NCBI RefSeq assembly: GCF_029168945.1
Contig: NC_083602.1
Span: forward strand, 66,236,600-66,300,599
Reading direction: 5' to 3'
DNA length: 64,000 bases
From: Cannabis sativa
Taxonomy: Eukaryota; Streptophyta; Magnoliopsida; Rosales; Cannabaceae
Part shown: positions 1 through 11,949 of the stretch, piece by piece
Layout: every line of letters begins with the position of its first letter
Numbering within the stretch: position 1 is the stretch's first letter
The notes under the pieces: model-generated
Database searches by the model: none
Seen by the model: the letters and a program-made list of their open reading frames with translations, nothing else
Told to the model about the DNA's origin: nothing
Made by a program: the position numbers and the translations under genes

Positions 1-2
1 CA

Positions 3-3000
3 AGCTTTAAAAGCAAGGAAAGTGGCTTTGTCACTTTTGGAGACAATTCAAAAGGAAAAATCTTGGGCATTGGTGATATCGGTAACATATACTCTCCATG
101 TATTAAAAATGTGCTTCTTGTTGATAATCTTAAACATAACTTGCTTAGTATTAGTCAATTATGTGATATAGGTTTTCGTGTTGTGTTTGAATCCTCAAAA
201 TGCTCCATTGAAAATGTTTCAACCAATGAAGTTATTTTCCTTGGAGTAAGGAAGGATAATGTGTATGTTATTGATGTTGATTCTTTTGATAGTAAAAATA
301 AATGTTTAACCGTTATGAATGATAATTCTTGGTTGTGGCATAGAAGATTAGGACATGCTAGTATGGATTCTATTTCAAAATTGGTTAGAAAGGATCTTGT
401 TATTGGTTTGCCATCTATTCCGTTTGTTAAAGATAAACTTTGTGATGCATGCCAATTTGGAAAACAAATTAAAACATCTTTTCATTCCAAGAAAGAGATT
501 TCAACTACTAGACCTTTGCAATTGCTTCATATTGATTTATTTGGTCCTTCTAGAATTGCTAGTCTTGGTGGTAAATACTATGCATTTGTAATTGTTGATG
601 ATTTTTCAAGATTTACTTGGGTTATTTTCTTGACTCTTAAAAGTGATAATTTGGAAAACTTTGTCAAATTTTGTAAAAATGTGCAAAATGAAAAAGGATA
701 CTCTATTACCTCCGTTAGGAGTGACCATGGTGGTGAGTTTGACAATGATGCCTTAGAATTGTTTTGTGATGAACATGGTTTTAACCATAACTTTTCGGCA
801 CCAAGAACTCCACAACAAAATGGAGTTGTCGAAAGGAAGAATAGAACAATTCAAGAAATGGCTAGGTCAATGCTAAATGAAATTTCACTACCAAAATACT
901 TTTGGGCCGAGGCCGTCAATACCTCTTGTTATATTTTGAATCGTGTTTTCATTAGGCCCAACATGAATAAAACCCCTTATGAGCTTTGGAAAGGAAGAAA
1001 ACCCAACATTGGCTATTTTAAAGTTTTTGGATGCAAATGTTACATTTTAAACACCAAGGACAACCTTGGAAAATTTGATGCTAAATCCGATGTTGGAATT
1101 TTTATAGGGTATTCAACACATAGCAAAGCTTATAGAATTTATAACAAAAGAACTAATGTTGTTGAAGAATCTATTCATGTTGCTTTTGATGAGACTAACC
1201 CGCCTACAAGCAAAAGTTTAGATGATGATGTTGTAGGTTTGGGAGATGAGGTTCAAAATCTCGAAGTTGGAGAGACTTCCAATGCTCCTTCACAAACTCC
1301 CAAAGAGGAACCACCCGTGGAAAAGGTAAATGAAAGCCAAGGTATGAACTCTAACCTTCCACATGAGTGGAAATTCAAAAGTGCTCATCCTATAGACCAA
1401 ATTCTAGGTGATCCTTCTCAAGGTGTCACTACTAGAAACTCCCTTAGAAACTTGTGTAATTTCATTGCTTTTATTTCTCAAATTGAACCAAAGAATTTTA
1501 AAGAGGCCGAAGTTGATGAATTTTGGCTTCTAGCTATGCAAGAAGAAATAAATCAATTTATAAGAAATAATGTTTGGGAGTTAGTTCCAAGACCGTCACA
1601 TCAATCGGTGATTGGAACAAAATGGGTCTATAGAAATAATGTAGATGAGCATGGGGTCATTGTGCGTAACAAGGCTAGATTAGTGGTCCAAGGTTACAAT
1701 CAAGAAGAAGGAATTGATTATGAGGAAACCTTTGCCCCGGTAGCAAGACTTGAGTCCATTAGAATGTTGTTAGCTTTTGCATGCCACAAGAATTTTATCT
1801 TGTATCAAATGGATGTAAAAAGTGCATTCTTAAATGGGTACATTATGGAAGAGGTTTATGTCTCTCGACCACCCGGTTTTCAAAATCATAAATACCCTAA
1901 CCATGTTTACAAATTGAAAAAGGCTTTGTATGGTTTAAAGCAAGCTCCTAGAGCTTGGTATGAAAGATTAAGCACTTTTCTTATTTCAAATGGTTTTTCA
2001 ATGGGTAAAGCGGATAATACACTTTTTATAAAAAGAAAATCGAAAGACATTATTATAGTACAAATTTATGTTGATGATATTATCTTTGGTGCTACTAATG
2101 ATGCTCTTTGTGAAGAATTTTCTAAGTGTATGCATAGTGAGTTTGAGATGAGCATGATGGGAGAACTCAACTTTTTTCTTGGACTTCAAATCAAGCAACA
2201 AAAGGATGGCATATTCATAGGTCAAACTAAGTACATCAAGGATCTTCTTCAAAAGTTTGACTTGGCAAATGCAAAGTCCATGAATACACCCATGAGCACA
2301 TCCATAAAGATGGACAAAGATGAAAGCGGTAAGAATGTGGACATCACCAAGTATCGAGGTATGATTGGCTCTTTATTATATTTAACCGCTAGTAGACCGG
2401 ATATTTTGTTTAGTGTTGGTCTTTGTGCTAGGTACCAATCTTGTCCTAAAGAATCCCACTTAAGTGTCGTTAAGAGAATATTTAGATACTTGATAGGCAC
2501 AATGAATCTAGGACTTTGGTACCCCAAGAACTCAAACTTTGAAATAGTTAGCTACTCGGATGCCGACTTTGCCGGTTGTAAGACGGATAGAAAAAGTACT
2601 AGTGGAACTTGTCACTTTCTAGGAAATTCCTTAGTGTCATGGTTTAGCAAGAAACAAAACTCGGTAGCTCTATCCACAACCGAAGCCGAATATATAGCCG
2701 CGGGTAGTTGTTGTGCACAAATACTTTGGATGAAACAAACTCTTAAGGATTTTGATATTGATTTTGAATGTACACCCATAAAGTGTGATAACACTAGTGC
2801 CATTAACCTCTCTAAGAATCCAATATTGCATTCTAGAGCCAAGCATATTGACATAAGGCACCACTTCCTTAGAGATCATATCCAAAGAGGTGATATTTTG
2901 CTAGACTTTGTAAGCACCGAATTCCAATTAGCGGATATATTCACCAAGCCTTTTAGTGATGAGAGATTTAGTTTCATTAGAAGAGAGCTAGGCATGACCA

Positions 3001-3017
3001 ACTTAAATGAAATATAA
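3..3017 (+). CDS. Sirevirus-type Ty1/copia pol polyprotein, 5' truncated by window edge
   Basis: The frame is open from base 3 to the stop at 3015-3017 with no internal stop, so the true start lies upstream of the window. Order seen: end of the aspartic protease region; GAG-pre-integrase zinc region (WHRRLGHAS, then CDACQFGKQ) near 330-500; integrase core with the D-D-E residues at about 534 (IDLFGP), 722 (RSDHGGEF) and 831 (NGVVERKNR); reverse transcriptase with [20 protein letters not shown] and YVDD at 2067-2078; RNase H ending in LADIFTKP. Domain order INT-RT-RNase H is diagnostic of Ty1/copia. The long spacer and envelope-like ORF downstream point to the Sirevirus lineage. All visible catalytic residues are present, so this pol could be functional if gag and the 5' LTR outside the window are intact. 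Confidence 0.95.
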   Translation, partial: SFKSKESGFVTFGDNSKGKILGIGDIGNIYSPCIKNVLLVDNLKHNLLSISQLCDIGFRVVFESSKCSIENVSTNEVIFLGVRKDNVYVIDVDSFDSKNKCLTVMNDNSWLWHRRLGHASMDSISKLVRKDLVIGLPSIPFVKDKLCDACQFGKQIKTSFHSKKEISTTRPLQLLHIDLFGPSRIASLGGKYYAFVIVDDFSRFTWVIFLTLKSDNLENFVKFCKNVQNEKGYSITSVRSDHGGEFDNDALELFCDEHGFNHNFSAPRTPQQNGVVERKNRTIQEMARSMLNEISLPKYFWAEAVNTSCYILNRVFIRPNMNKTPYELWKGRKPNIGYFKVFGCKCYILNTKDNLGKFDAKSDVGIFIGYSTHSKAYRIYNKRTNVVEESIHVAFDETNPPTSKSLDDDVVGLGDEVQNLEVGETSNAPSQTPKEEPPVEKVNESQGMNSNLPHEWKFKSAHPIDQILGDPSQGVTTRNSLRNLCNFIAFISQIEPKNFKEAEVDEFWLLAMQEEINQFIRNNVWELVPRPSHQSVIGTKWVYRNNVDEHGVIVRNKARLVVQGYNQEEGIDYEETFAPVARLESIRMLLAFACHKNFILYQMDVKSAFLNGYIMEEVYVSRPPGFQNHKYPNHVYKLKKALYGLKQAPRAWYERLSTFLISNGFSMGKADNTLFIKRKSKDIIIVQIYVDDIIFGATNDALCEEFSKCMHSEFEMSMMGELNFFLGLQIKQQKDGIFIGQTKYIKDLLQKFDLANAKSMNTPMSTSIKMDKDESGKNVDITKYRGMIGSLLYLTASRPDILFSVGLCARYQSCPKESHLSVVKRIFRYLIGTMNLGLWYPKNSNFEIVSYSDADFAGCKTDRKSTSGTCHFLGNSLVSWFSKKQNSVALSTTEAEYIAAGSCCAQILWMKQTLKDFDIDFECTPIKCDNTSAINLSKNPILHSRAKHIDIRHHFLRDHIQRGDILLDFVSTEFQLADIFTKPFSDERFSFIRRELGMTNLNEI

Positions 3018-3951
3018 GGTTTGTTAGCTATGAAAAATTTCATATCTCTTTACTTACTTATTTATGCATAATTGTTCCAAATATGATATTAATGAGATTT
3101 ATATGCATATATGAGAAAATTTATTGATACTTGACCTATATGAACCATACTTGTTGAAAACTCAAGATTATAGGTCATAATGTGGATTTTTGGTGAACTT
3201 TGGACTTGTTTTTTAAACAAGTGAACATGTGAATTTTTGCATATTTGATTTTCTTATGTGTCTATATGCTTGAATATGTGAAATAGAGTGTATTTAGTAT
3301 GCCTATAGGTTTGCCTTGATTGAAATTTGCATGAAACAAATTTTTGGTATCTCACTTGTTGAATTTTTAAATTTTTAGGCCTAAAAGAGTGTTTTTCGCC
3401 AAACTCTCTCATTTTTCAACATTTTTCGATTCCGTAAGTTTGTACACCTCACATTTTATTTTACAAAACTGCTGGAAAAAGAATTTTTCAATTTCGTTGC
3501 ATAAAACTCATTTTCGGTACGGTTCTAGTTTTCTTGGCAATTTTCGAAAAACTTACCGTAAATCGTCATTTTTCATTATTTTTCAGTTTTTCTTATTTGA
3601 GCAATTTTGTTTTATCATATTAAAGGTATTAGAATTGGTTTGGGGTCATTTGGGTCAAAATTGGAATTTTTGGGACGTTTTTACGGGAAATTTTCTGGTC
3701 TGCTGCACCAACCGGAATTCCGGTTGTACCATCCGGAATTCCGGATGGCGCAGGACCAGCAAGAAGGGGCTTTTTCGTCTTTTAATGCGATTTTTTCCCT
3801 TTTTAAACCCTACCACCGAATTTTTCATTCCCCATTCAGTTTTTTCAACCCTAATACAGCAGCCACTCCTCTCTTTTTCTCTAAAATTCTCTCTTTCAAA
3901 TCCTCACTCTCATCTTCCAATAATTAAAAAAAAAGAGAAGTGTGTTCTTCA
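3018..3951 (+). other. pol-to-envelope-like spacer of the Sirevirus
   Basis: Noncoding AT-rich spacer between the pol stop and the ATG of the envelope-like ORF. Short open frames here run into the next ORF out of frame and have no recognisable domains. It carries two adjacent palindromes (separate entry) about 200 bp before the ORF start, and an A-rich tract just upstream of the ATG. Confidence 0.6.
3709..3747. repeat. two adjacent 18-bp perfect palindromes with CCGGAATTCCGG core
   Basis: Bases 3709-3726 and 3730-3747 are each perfect 18-bp palindromes built on ccggaattccgg and are separated by 3 bp. The same 12-bp core occurs in this element's 3' LTR at 8133-8144, with a one-mismatch copy at 8156-8167, and a one-mismatch form lies in an unrelated gypsy-type LTR at 24771-24782. 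In RNA each would form a short perfect hairpin. Function unknown. Confidence 0.8.
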
Positions 3952-6900
3952 ATGGCTTCCTCATCCTCAAGAGCTCCCAAGAGAATGGCTAGTGCAATTC
4001 AACAAAGGGAAATAAGGGCAAAAGCAAGGCAAGAGCCCACTCTCTTCTTCAATGATGAGGATCACAACAAGTTTGTCAATGATTTCTCTTCTAGGAAGAT
4101 TCTCAAAGGTAAAATTTGTGATCTCCCTAGCCTTGATTATGTTGATTTTAGTCATCATTTTGATACCCTAGGATGGACATCTTTTATTCAAATTAATACT
4201 CCATTGTATCCTAGACTTGTCCAAGGTTTTTATGCTTGCATTAAACCTACCTTAGAACCTTTAGGTGTTAGAGGAACCCTTAGAGGAGTAGCTTTTGAAC
4301 TCAATGTAGCATCTCTCAATGACATGTTAGGAGCACCAAATAGTGGCATATTACTTGAACCCAAACTTTCTCTCAAAAATGATGCCATTTTTAACTTTGA
4401 TGAGTGTTCTAGGAATATTTGTGGTGATGGCCCTTTTATTATGAGACCAAAAAGACACCAACTCACTTTAGAGGCTAAAATTCTCCACAAATTTATTGTT
4501 GCAAATCTTGCTCCTAGAAGTGGCCACCAAGATGAGATCGATTCCATTGATCAATTACTCATGCATCTCATCATAGCCAAAACTACACCCATCAACCTAG
4601 GCTATTGTTGGAAATTATTTTACCAGGATCTTAGATCTACTCAAAAGTATGTTTATTAACATCCTAAATATGAACTTTCTAAAACGATAAATTAAACACA
4701 AATAAAGTTTAAGAAACCTTACATTGGGTGCAGCGGAATATAATGACTCCTTCCGTTCAGATATCTAGCCCTTGATTCCTTTCTGTAGCAGAGCATTATC
4801 AATATGTGAACCTGGATCTCTTTCTCTGAATCTTTGATGCTGAAACTCCTTTGCTGATGATCTTTCTTCACGATCTTCCTCACTATGATTGAGGTATCAC
4901 TTGATGTCTGTAGGAACTACTCATACACTAAGGATTTCGAAATTCTAAGGAAGAAGAGAGAGAGTGGTCAGCTAAAGATAGGGAGAGAGAAGGCTCAGTT
5001 TTTTCTGATTCAGAAAGTCTGATGAAAAGTGTTATTTTTCTGAAGCCTTCACTATCTATTTATAGCATTCCACTAGGGTTAGGTTTGAATTATATGGCAT
5101 TAAAATAATGAAAAAATCAATTTAAAATAGCTACATAGGTGGCCGGCCATAGCATTAGTGGATTGGGCCTTGGGCTTTGCAATTTTGCAATTTTAACACC
5201 TTTTGTATCTGATTTTCTCAAAAATGCCAATTTCCTAATTCAACCATTTAAATGCCAATTCTAACTATTTAATAACTATAAATAATTATTAAATAATATT
5301 GTCATTTATCATATTTATTAATTGAACCATACAAAGTATCATAATTAACAAATATGCCCCTATTAACTCTTTCTTTACAATTTTGCCCTTACTTAGTGAA
5401 AATTTCACAAATAGACATAGTCTAATTTGAGAATTATAATTGATAAATCAAAACCAATTACATGAGTCTTACAAGCAATATTATCTCAACTAGTGGGGGG
5501 ACCATGGGTCTATATAACCGAGCTTCCAATAAGTAGATCAAGAATTTCGCACTAAAATTCACTAACTTATTAATTCTTCGTTGAATCCACGCATAGAACT
5601 TAGAATTGCACTCTCAGTATATAGAATGCTCTATATGTTCCACCATATAGACACATCATTAGTTATCCATTGTTATAATCCTAATGTGATCAATGATTCT
5701 CTATATGAATGATCTACACTGTAAAGGGATTAGATTACCGTTACACCCTACAATGTATTTATTCCTTAAAACACTTGACCCCGTATAAATGATATTTCAG
5801 CTTATGTGAAATGAGTACTCCACCATTTATGTTCGTTTGGTCAAGCTCGAAGGAGATCATCCTTTGCTTACTATTCGCCAGATAGAAGCTATAGATTCCA
5901 TGTTTATGATAGCGCTCCCACTCAATTGCACTACCGTGTTCCCAAAATGTACGTATCACCCTGACCTAAAAGTAGGCTTAACTAACAAATCAAAGAACAC
6001 GAATAGCCTTTCAAGATTGAGCCTAATCATAACAGGATTAAGATCATTTGATCTAGGATCAACTAGGCGATATTGACTTGAATAGATATTACGGTAAGTT
6101 TAATAAATCTAAGTCAAAGTTCAATATCGGTCCCTTCCGATGCATACTCCATGCATCCAACCTGAGCTTTACTTTAACCAATGCTCTGGAAAGAACATAG
6201 CACTTCTCCAAATGCAAGTAAACTCTGTTGTAGATTATCATATCAGTAAAACCCTATGTCTGATAAATCTAGGAAACTTTATTCACATAGTCATGTTTAC
6301 TTTCCAATGTGTTGACGGCACAATAAACAGGATCAAGTATGTGAAAAGGGTTTCAGATGAATTTATACATTATGTACATATAATCATGAAATAAATCATG
6401 TGAACCATGCAACATTAAATGTTATTTCTGATCTATATTAATAAGTAAATCTGATTATATTGAAATGAGTTTTATTTAGGGCATAAAACCCAACAACTAT
6501 CTTATTTTAAAATTCATAATTGATGTGGACAAGCCTAATATGATTAAGGCACTTCCCTTTGGTTTTCTTCTTAGCTACCTTTTTCCTCTCTTAGGAATTC
6601 CTACCCTACATGAAAAGAAAAATGATCCTACCTCTAGTGACATTCTAGGATCCAAAACTTTCAAGGCTATGGGTTACAAATTCCTTAACAATGAATGGGT
6701 GTTCACACCCAAAAGAGGGCAAAGAATGCAAATTGATTTGGAGAGTGATGATGAAGAAATTAATTTGCCCGCAAGTGAAAGTGAAGAAGAAGAAGAAGAA
6801 GAAGAGATGCCTCCTCAAGCTCCTCCCATGCCTAACTTTCCCCAATTCAACCTTGAGGAAGCTTTTACTCGTCTTCACACTTCGGTTGACAACCAATTTC

Positions 6901-7055
6901 AAACCTTGAGGAATGATCTCAACTCACAACTCACCAACCTCAACAATGACATCAACACCATGAGGAGTGACATGGTTCATGGGTTTGCAAATGTGCAAGA
7001 GGAGATGGCACAATGGAGGGCATACATGGATCGCTTTGGCCCCCCACCAAACTAG
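3952..7055 (+). pseudogene. Sirevirus envelope-like ORF, split by a solo LTR
   Basis: Two coding halves, 3952-4605 and about 6496-7055, lie in compatible frames on either side of an inserted LTR (4606-6495); removing the insertion and one copy of its target duplication keeps the frame open. The ATG at 3952 (MASSSSRAPKR) is preferred because the in-frame codon at 3940 is GTG. The N-terminal half resembles the plant 'putative transposon protein' domain (PF20167-like) common in the third ORF of Sireviruses (FSSRKILKGK, GVRGTLRGVAFELN). The C-terminal half has an acidic run, SESEEEEEEEEMPP, then a heptad-like region that could be a short coiled coil. As it stands translation would run into the LTR and stop at 4657-4659. 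No transmembrane segment is obvious, so 'envelope' is a positional label only. Confidence 0.85.
4606..6495 (-). mobile_element. solo LTR, family TGTTGGGTTTT, copy A
   Basis: Read on the minus strand it begins TGTTGGGTTTTATGCCCTAA at 6495 and ends TTCCAACA-like at 4606. It aligns end to end with the solo LTR at 37015-38910. Flanks gctat (4601-4605) and actat (6496-6500) look like a 5-bp target duplication with one change. There is no internal domain, so it is a recombined solo LTR. It interrupts the envelope-like ORF. Confidence 0.9.
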
Positions 7056-7486
7056 TTCTTGCATCATTTTTTTTTTGGCATATTTAGCTTCTTTTTATTT
7101 TTTTTTTGGTTGTGTGCAAAGGCTTCATGCCTCTTGACTTTGTGTTAGTTGGTCTTTTTCTTTGTTTTATTTTATTTTTTTTTTGTTGTGTTGAATGTTA
7201 TTTTGGATGTTATTTTTTTTATGCATTGGATTGTTGCTTTGTTTTTATTTTTATTATTTTTTTTCTCTTTTCTTTTATATTTTGTGAATTCCTTGCCACC
7301 CTTTTTGATGAATCAAAAGGGGGAGAACAACTATTGATTAATTTTTGGCATCTCCTCAAAATTTTTTTTTTGGTATCTAATCTATTTATCATAAGTAAAA
7401 ATTGAGGGGGAGTTTACAAATTCATGCAACTTACTTTGCTTAAATTTTTCTTTCCCTTTCAAAATAATCAAATATTTGATATCATC
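7056..7486 (+). other. 3' untranslated region of the Sirevirus
   Basis: T-rich noncoding stretch between the envelope-like stop and the 3' LTR. It contains an upstream purine tract (gaggggga, near 7405), a second polypurine tract candidate as often seen in Sireviruses. Confidence 0.6.
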
Positions 7487-7499
7487 AAAAAGGGGGAGA
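7487..7499 (+). promoter_or_regulatory. polypurine tract next to the 3' LTR
   Basis: The run aaaaagggggaga ends one base before the LTR start at 7501. This is the normal position and composition for the plus-strand primer of a Ty1/copia element. Confidence 0.9.
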
Positions 7500-7500
7500 T

Positions 7501-8963
7501 TGTTAACTCAAACTTTTCGATCTCCTTGTTTTGATGATTAACAAATATTTGATTATTATTTGTTACTAATGATTTATTGATTTATGTAGCAAATTTAAAA
7601 GAGAAAATAAATATTTTGGTATTTTTACCAAACTTTTGAAAGCAACACTAAATGGATTCAACAAGCACATCAAGAGCAAAAGATTCATCAAGGGATCAAC
7701 AACTCAAGACCCTATTCAAAAGAGGTCTTCAAAAGCCCAAAGTCAAAAAGTCAACCCGAAAGTCAAAGTCAAAGTCAAAGTCAAGGTCAACTCTCGGGAA
7801 AAGTCAACTTGGGATCAAAAACATGTAAATCAAGCTAGGAGGCTCATCTACATCAAGACTACTCAAAATTAAATGGTATAAATCTACTTTAGTCTTGTTA
7901 AAGTGATTTGCATAGCACACTAAGTGTTTATAAATTTGAATTTTGGCCCATTCACTAACTTGTGCAACAAGTTTTCTCACACGATAGTTCAAAATTTTTT
8001 TTGATTGAATTTCTAAATTACATTTTGTTTAACTAAGAGAACAAAGTTGGAATTTCTGAAATCGGATAATCGAGTAAGAAGTTATGCGCGTTTAAGTCCC
8101 GAAAAATGGCACTTTTGCCTCTGGTCAGTCATCCGGAATTCCGGTTGTAATCAATCCGGAATTCCAGTTCCCATCCGAACTTCCTGTTCATGGCTGACCT
8201 CACCTCGGGAAACGTGCTAACGGCTATAAACGGCTAGTTTTTTATCAAACACTATATAAACTCGATTTTTCTTTCAAAAAATAAGTTGGTTGAGCATTTA
8301 TTACATATATCTAACCTATCTAAGTGAGATTAAGGAGCTTCTAAGTTTGTAATCCAAACCAACACTTTTCACACACTTTGAGCCAAAATTTGATTTTATT
8401 CATCTTAAGTGTGCTTGCTTTTCACTCTAGGTTTCCATTGTATCATCATATTTCTAGAGTGATTTTAGCTTGTATATCAAACACATTTCCATATTGTGAT
8501 TGAGGTGAGGTTGGCACCGGTTTTGTAAACAACCCGGTAATAGTGAGATTGGCACTTCAACAATCCGAGAAAGAGGTTAATAGTCCTCGGGGGTGCGAAA
8601 CTATTGTAAGAGATTTGGAAATACCTTGGTGAAAATTTCCCGGTTGTAAGGGTTAGTCAAGCCCGTTAACTTGGCTCGATATTGGAACTCAAAGCTAGGT
8701 CCATAGCTTTGAAGACCAAGGAAGTAGGTGGCATAGTTCTACCGAACCTTGTAAAAATCGAGAGTTTGCATTTTCTAATCCTTAAACTCTTTACTTTACA
8801 AGTTTAATTATTTGTCTTAATATATTGCTTGCCATACTACTTGCTTTTACTTGATTAATTGACTAATTGCATAATTTTGTGTTAAAAGTTTTAATTTTCC
8901 GAAATTAGTTTAAATTTCTAATTCACCCCCCCCCCCCTCTTGGAAACATATCTTGGGCTAACA
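7501..8963 (+). repeat. Sirevirus 3' LTR
   Basis: Starts TGTTAACTCAAAC directly after the polypurine tract and ends TTGGGCTAACA, giving the terminal TGTTA/TAACA inverted repeat; length 1463 bp. It has a TATA-like box tatataaa at 8253-8260, a short (AGTCAA)n array near 7759-7788, degenerate 40-50 bp repeats around 8500-8575 (ggttggcaccgg / gattggcacttc), and a C-run at 8925-8937. A diverged partial copy lies at 11950-13290. The matching 5' LTR is outside the window. Confidence 0.93.
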
Positions 8964-9701
8964 GTTGTGCCACCTCATTATGGTGCCAGTCAACCATGCA
9001 TGTTTTTAGACACCTCGGGGTGTGTTTTCACTTGTTTTTTTTTTTTTATGAAGAGTCATATTTTGTGGGTTCCGGGGTCCAGAAACCTCATATCAATGTT
9101 CGAAACCCAAACGGGAGACCTGCCCCATCTTTTGATGCCAAAAGACGCCAATGATTGGCTAGGCCTTGTGAGAAGAATTTATTGATACTTCTTGCTTATT
9201 TTAGTCCTAAAGATACTATATTTTGGCCACATCATCTCTTCATAAATTGGTGAGGGAGACCTCTGCCATCTTTCGAGTCATAAATATAGTAGTGATGGAC
9301 CATAGGTGTTCTACACCTCTAGGTGACTTTTCTCACTTATTTTTGGTACTTGAATAATAGAAAAATACTTTGGCCAAAGAAATTTTCCACCAATTCATGT
9401 GGCTAACTAGTGCCTTTCTATCGTGCACAAAGATGACATAGGTTGACTAGGTGGTTTCCACACCACTTGGTCACTTTTCTCACTTGATTTTGATGTACTG
9501 ATGTGGAAAAAGTACATTTGACAAATAATAACTCTTCTTTTCCTTTTGGCAAGCATGTGAAACTTTATTGTGTACAAAGATGGCACAGGTTGGCTAGGCA
9601 TGATATTGAGTGGGAAATGGTTCCTTTCAATTGTTTTATGCTCCTTGGTGTTAGGAAAACACATTTAGACAAGTTTACTTTAGTAGTTTGAGAGTAGAGA
9701 T
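8964..9701. other. degenerate direct-repeat spacer, no gene recognised
   Basis: No convincing coding sequence. Several loosely similar units recur (for example acaaagatg...ggttg.ctagg near 9427 and 9570, and acttttctcactt near 9325 and 9472), suggesting an old decayed array. It ends in a purine run, gagagtagaga, directly before the LTR fragment at 9702. It may therefore be the 3' end of a decayed internal region. Confidence 0.4.
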
Positions 9702-10184
9702 TGTTGGGTTTTGTGCCTTAAATAAAACTCATTTCAATATAATCAGATTTACTTACTAATAAAGATCAGAAATAATATTTTATGTTGCATGGTTCACATG
9801 ATTTATTTCATGATTATATACATATAATGTATGAATTCTATTTAAGCCCAGAACATATGAATTTGTTAATGATTATAGTGTTGTCAGCACAATGGAATAT
9901 AATCTTAATTATATGTTCGAAAGTTTATTCTCTGATTTATCAGTTCACTGGATTTAGACTGACACATGATATAATCAGCGATAGGTATTCTTACACCTTG
10001 GATAAGTGTTATGTCTTTTTCGGGGCATTGGCAAAGTTTACCAGTATCGGATGTATGGAGTATACATCGGAAGGGACCGATATTGAACTTTGATTAGATA
10101 TATTAAAATTTACCGTAATATCTGTTCAATTCAATATCACCCGTTGATCCTAGATCAAATGATCTTAATCCTGATATGGTGTAT
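9702..10184 (+). repeat. LTR fragment, family TGTTGGGTTTT, copy B
   Basis: Begins TGTTGGGTTTTGTGCCTTAA and follows copies C and D for about 480 bp (including gatcctagatcaaatgatct) before homology stops near 10184. It is the 5' quarter of the roughly 1.9-kb LTR; the rest is missing. No target duplication can be assigned. Confidence 0.85.
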
Positions 10185-10724
10185 ACCAAGGTGTATGTAT
10201 ACCCCAAGTGATCAAAGAATTACCTTAATTGGTCACTCAATTACTGAATCCTATTGTGCTTTCTTGATCATGAGACTTAAGGAACTATTACATGTCGAGC
10301 ACCTGACCACCTATCTAAAGATTCGTGTGTTTGGCAATGTTTAACTAAAGACCAACTCTACAAGGTTCTTAGCTCATGAGAGTGTTATCAGGCCTGTGTT
10401 TTGTAATTGATTAATTGCAATGAAGTACAAAAAAAACTTTGTCCAAAAATTTTACCCATTAAAAATTAAATCATCATTATAGCTATTCTAAAAAAATGTA
10501 GCTCCAGCTAATTTGTTTTTCATCAGAATTAGCTGAGGTAATCCCCTCTACACTAATGCCCTGTTCGACTAACACTGTATTAGCTATAACTTGGCGATGG
10601 AAATTTTGACCTAGACACGACTTCGTGGCATCTATTTGATCAAAGAGGTGATCGATTCACTTGCTTGAGGAAGATTGAATCACACTATGGATTAAGCTGT
10701 GTTGAAGATAGCTGCTTTATTAGT
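10185..10724. other. unassigned sequence
   Basis: Noncoding sequence between the LTR fragment and the gypsy relic. I see no gene, terminal repeat or array in it. Confidence 0.4.
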
Positions 10725-11945
10725 ACTTTTTTCTGAGGAGCACCCTATTCCAGTACCATGGTATGGGCACCAGATTCAAGTTAGAGTAATAGAAGGCCAA
10801 CTTGTAAGTTCCATGGTCTAGCACTTTAGTAATGACATATATGGCCCTTTCAGAGGAAATCCTGAGTACTCCTGTTGTAACATCTTTTCTATTTAGGAAT
10901 ACTCATCGTAACACCATATCCCCATGCTTAAATTTCTTATCTTTAACCTTGGAGTTGTAGTTTCGGGCGATCCTTTGTTGATATGCAACCTTGTGGAGCT
11001 CAATTTTCTCTATGATTTCTTCAATTTTTTTCTAGAGACTCGGCCAACAATTGTTGATTGGCTTGTTGATCATAGGTGAGCCTCTGGTGTGATGGTGGTG
11101 TGAGCTCTATGGGTATCATGGCTTTGTACCCATAGGCCAGTTGTTGTTTTTCAATTGTGTAATAAGACAACACTTTAGATAATTCTTCAGGTTAATTCCC
11201 TTTAGCTTGCTCCAGGAACTTTTTTAGCATATCTTTAAGAGTTTGGTTGATAGCTTCCACTTGCCCATTTTCTTATGGGTAAGCAACTCCTAAATAACTC
11301 TTAATGATTTAGTGCATTTCACATAAATCAATAAAGAGGTCACTATCAAACTGTGTTCCGTTGTCCGACACTATCTTTTGTAGAAGTCCATAGCGACAAA
11401 TGATATTCTTAAACATGAAGCCAAGAACATTCTTTAATGTTATGGTGGCCAAGGGCTCTTCTTCGACCCGTTTGGTGAAGTAATCCATGACCATTATCGC
11501 GTATTGGACTCTACCTTTTCCCTTGCCCAGAGAGGCTATGAGATCGAATCCCTAGACAGCAAATGGACAGGGAGTCTACATAATTTTGAGCTTGTTTGGG
11601 GCGACCCTGGGTATTTTGGAGAACCCCTGACACTTTTCACATCTCTTGACATAATCCATTGAATCTTCAATCATTGATGGCCAAAAGTACCCTTGCCTTA
11701 GTATCTTCTTTGAGAGGCTTTGTCCTCGAGCCTGGTTGCCACAAAAACCCTAATGTACCTCGACCATGAGGAGTTTTCCTTCTTCTTTCACCACACACCT
11801 CAAAATAGGCATTCAGTAGCTTCTTTTGTACATTACTCTATCCGTGATGATAAAGCGAGCTACTTTTCTCATCAGCTTCTTAGATTCGTTATGGTCTCTT
11901 AAAAGAATACCTTGTTTAAAGTACTATGCAGTCAGAGTCATCCAT
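10725..11945 (-). pseudogene. Ty3/gypsy (Tat-like) integrase relic
   Basis: Reading the minus strand from about 11940 down, pieces in several frames match a gypsy integrase in order: a zinc-binding end (CEKCQ-type motif), then MVMDYFTKRVEEEPLA, then IICRYGLLQKIVSDNGTQFD around 11309-11494, then a GQVEAINQTLK-like stretch, then a linker such as KFKHGDMVLR. The D of VMDYFTK and the D of VSDNGTQFD are two of the catalytic acids. DYFTKWVEAE and ICRFG.P..IVSDNG motifs are typical of the Tat branch. Several in-frame stops and frame changes make it dead. Reverse transcriptase is absent, so only the 3' part of pol remains. Confidence 0.85.
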
Positions 11946-11949
11946 GATG

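Noticed and set aside
3389..4015. 208-codon frame overlapping the start of the envelope-like ORF
   Set aside because: T-rich, no domain, different frame from the real ORF, and its start is within the noncoding spacer.
5837..6076. 79-codon open frame, nearly the same in LTR copies A and C (37436-37675)
   Set aside because: It lies antisense to the LTR, has no domain, and copies D and E differ in this region with indels. Similarity reflects LTR homology only.
7106..7405. Hydrophobic 99-codon frame that could pass for a membrane protein
   Set aside because: It is produced by T-rich 3' noncoding sequence (poly-Phe/Leu/Val) of a retrotransposon; no start context or homology.
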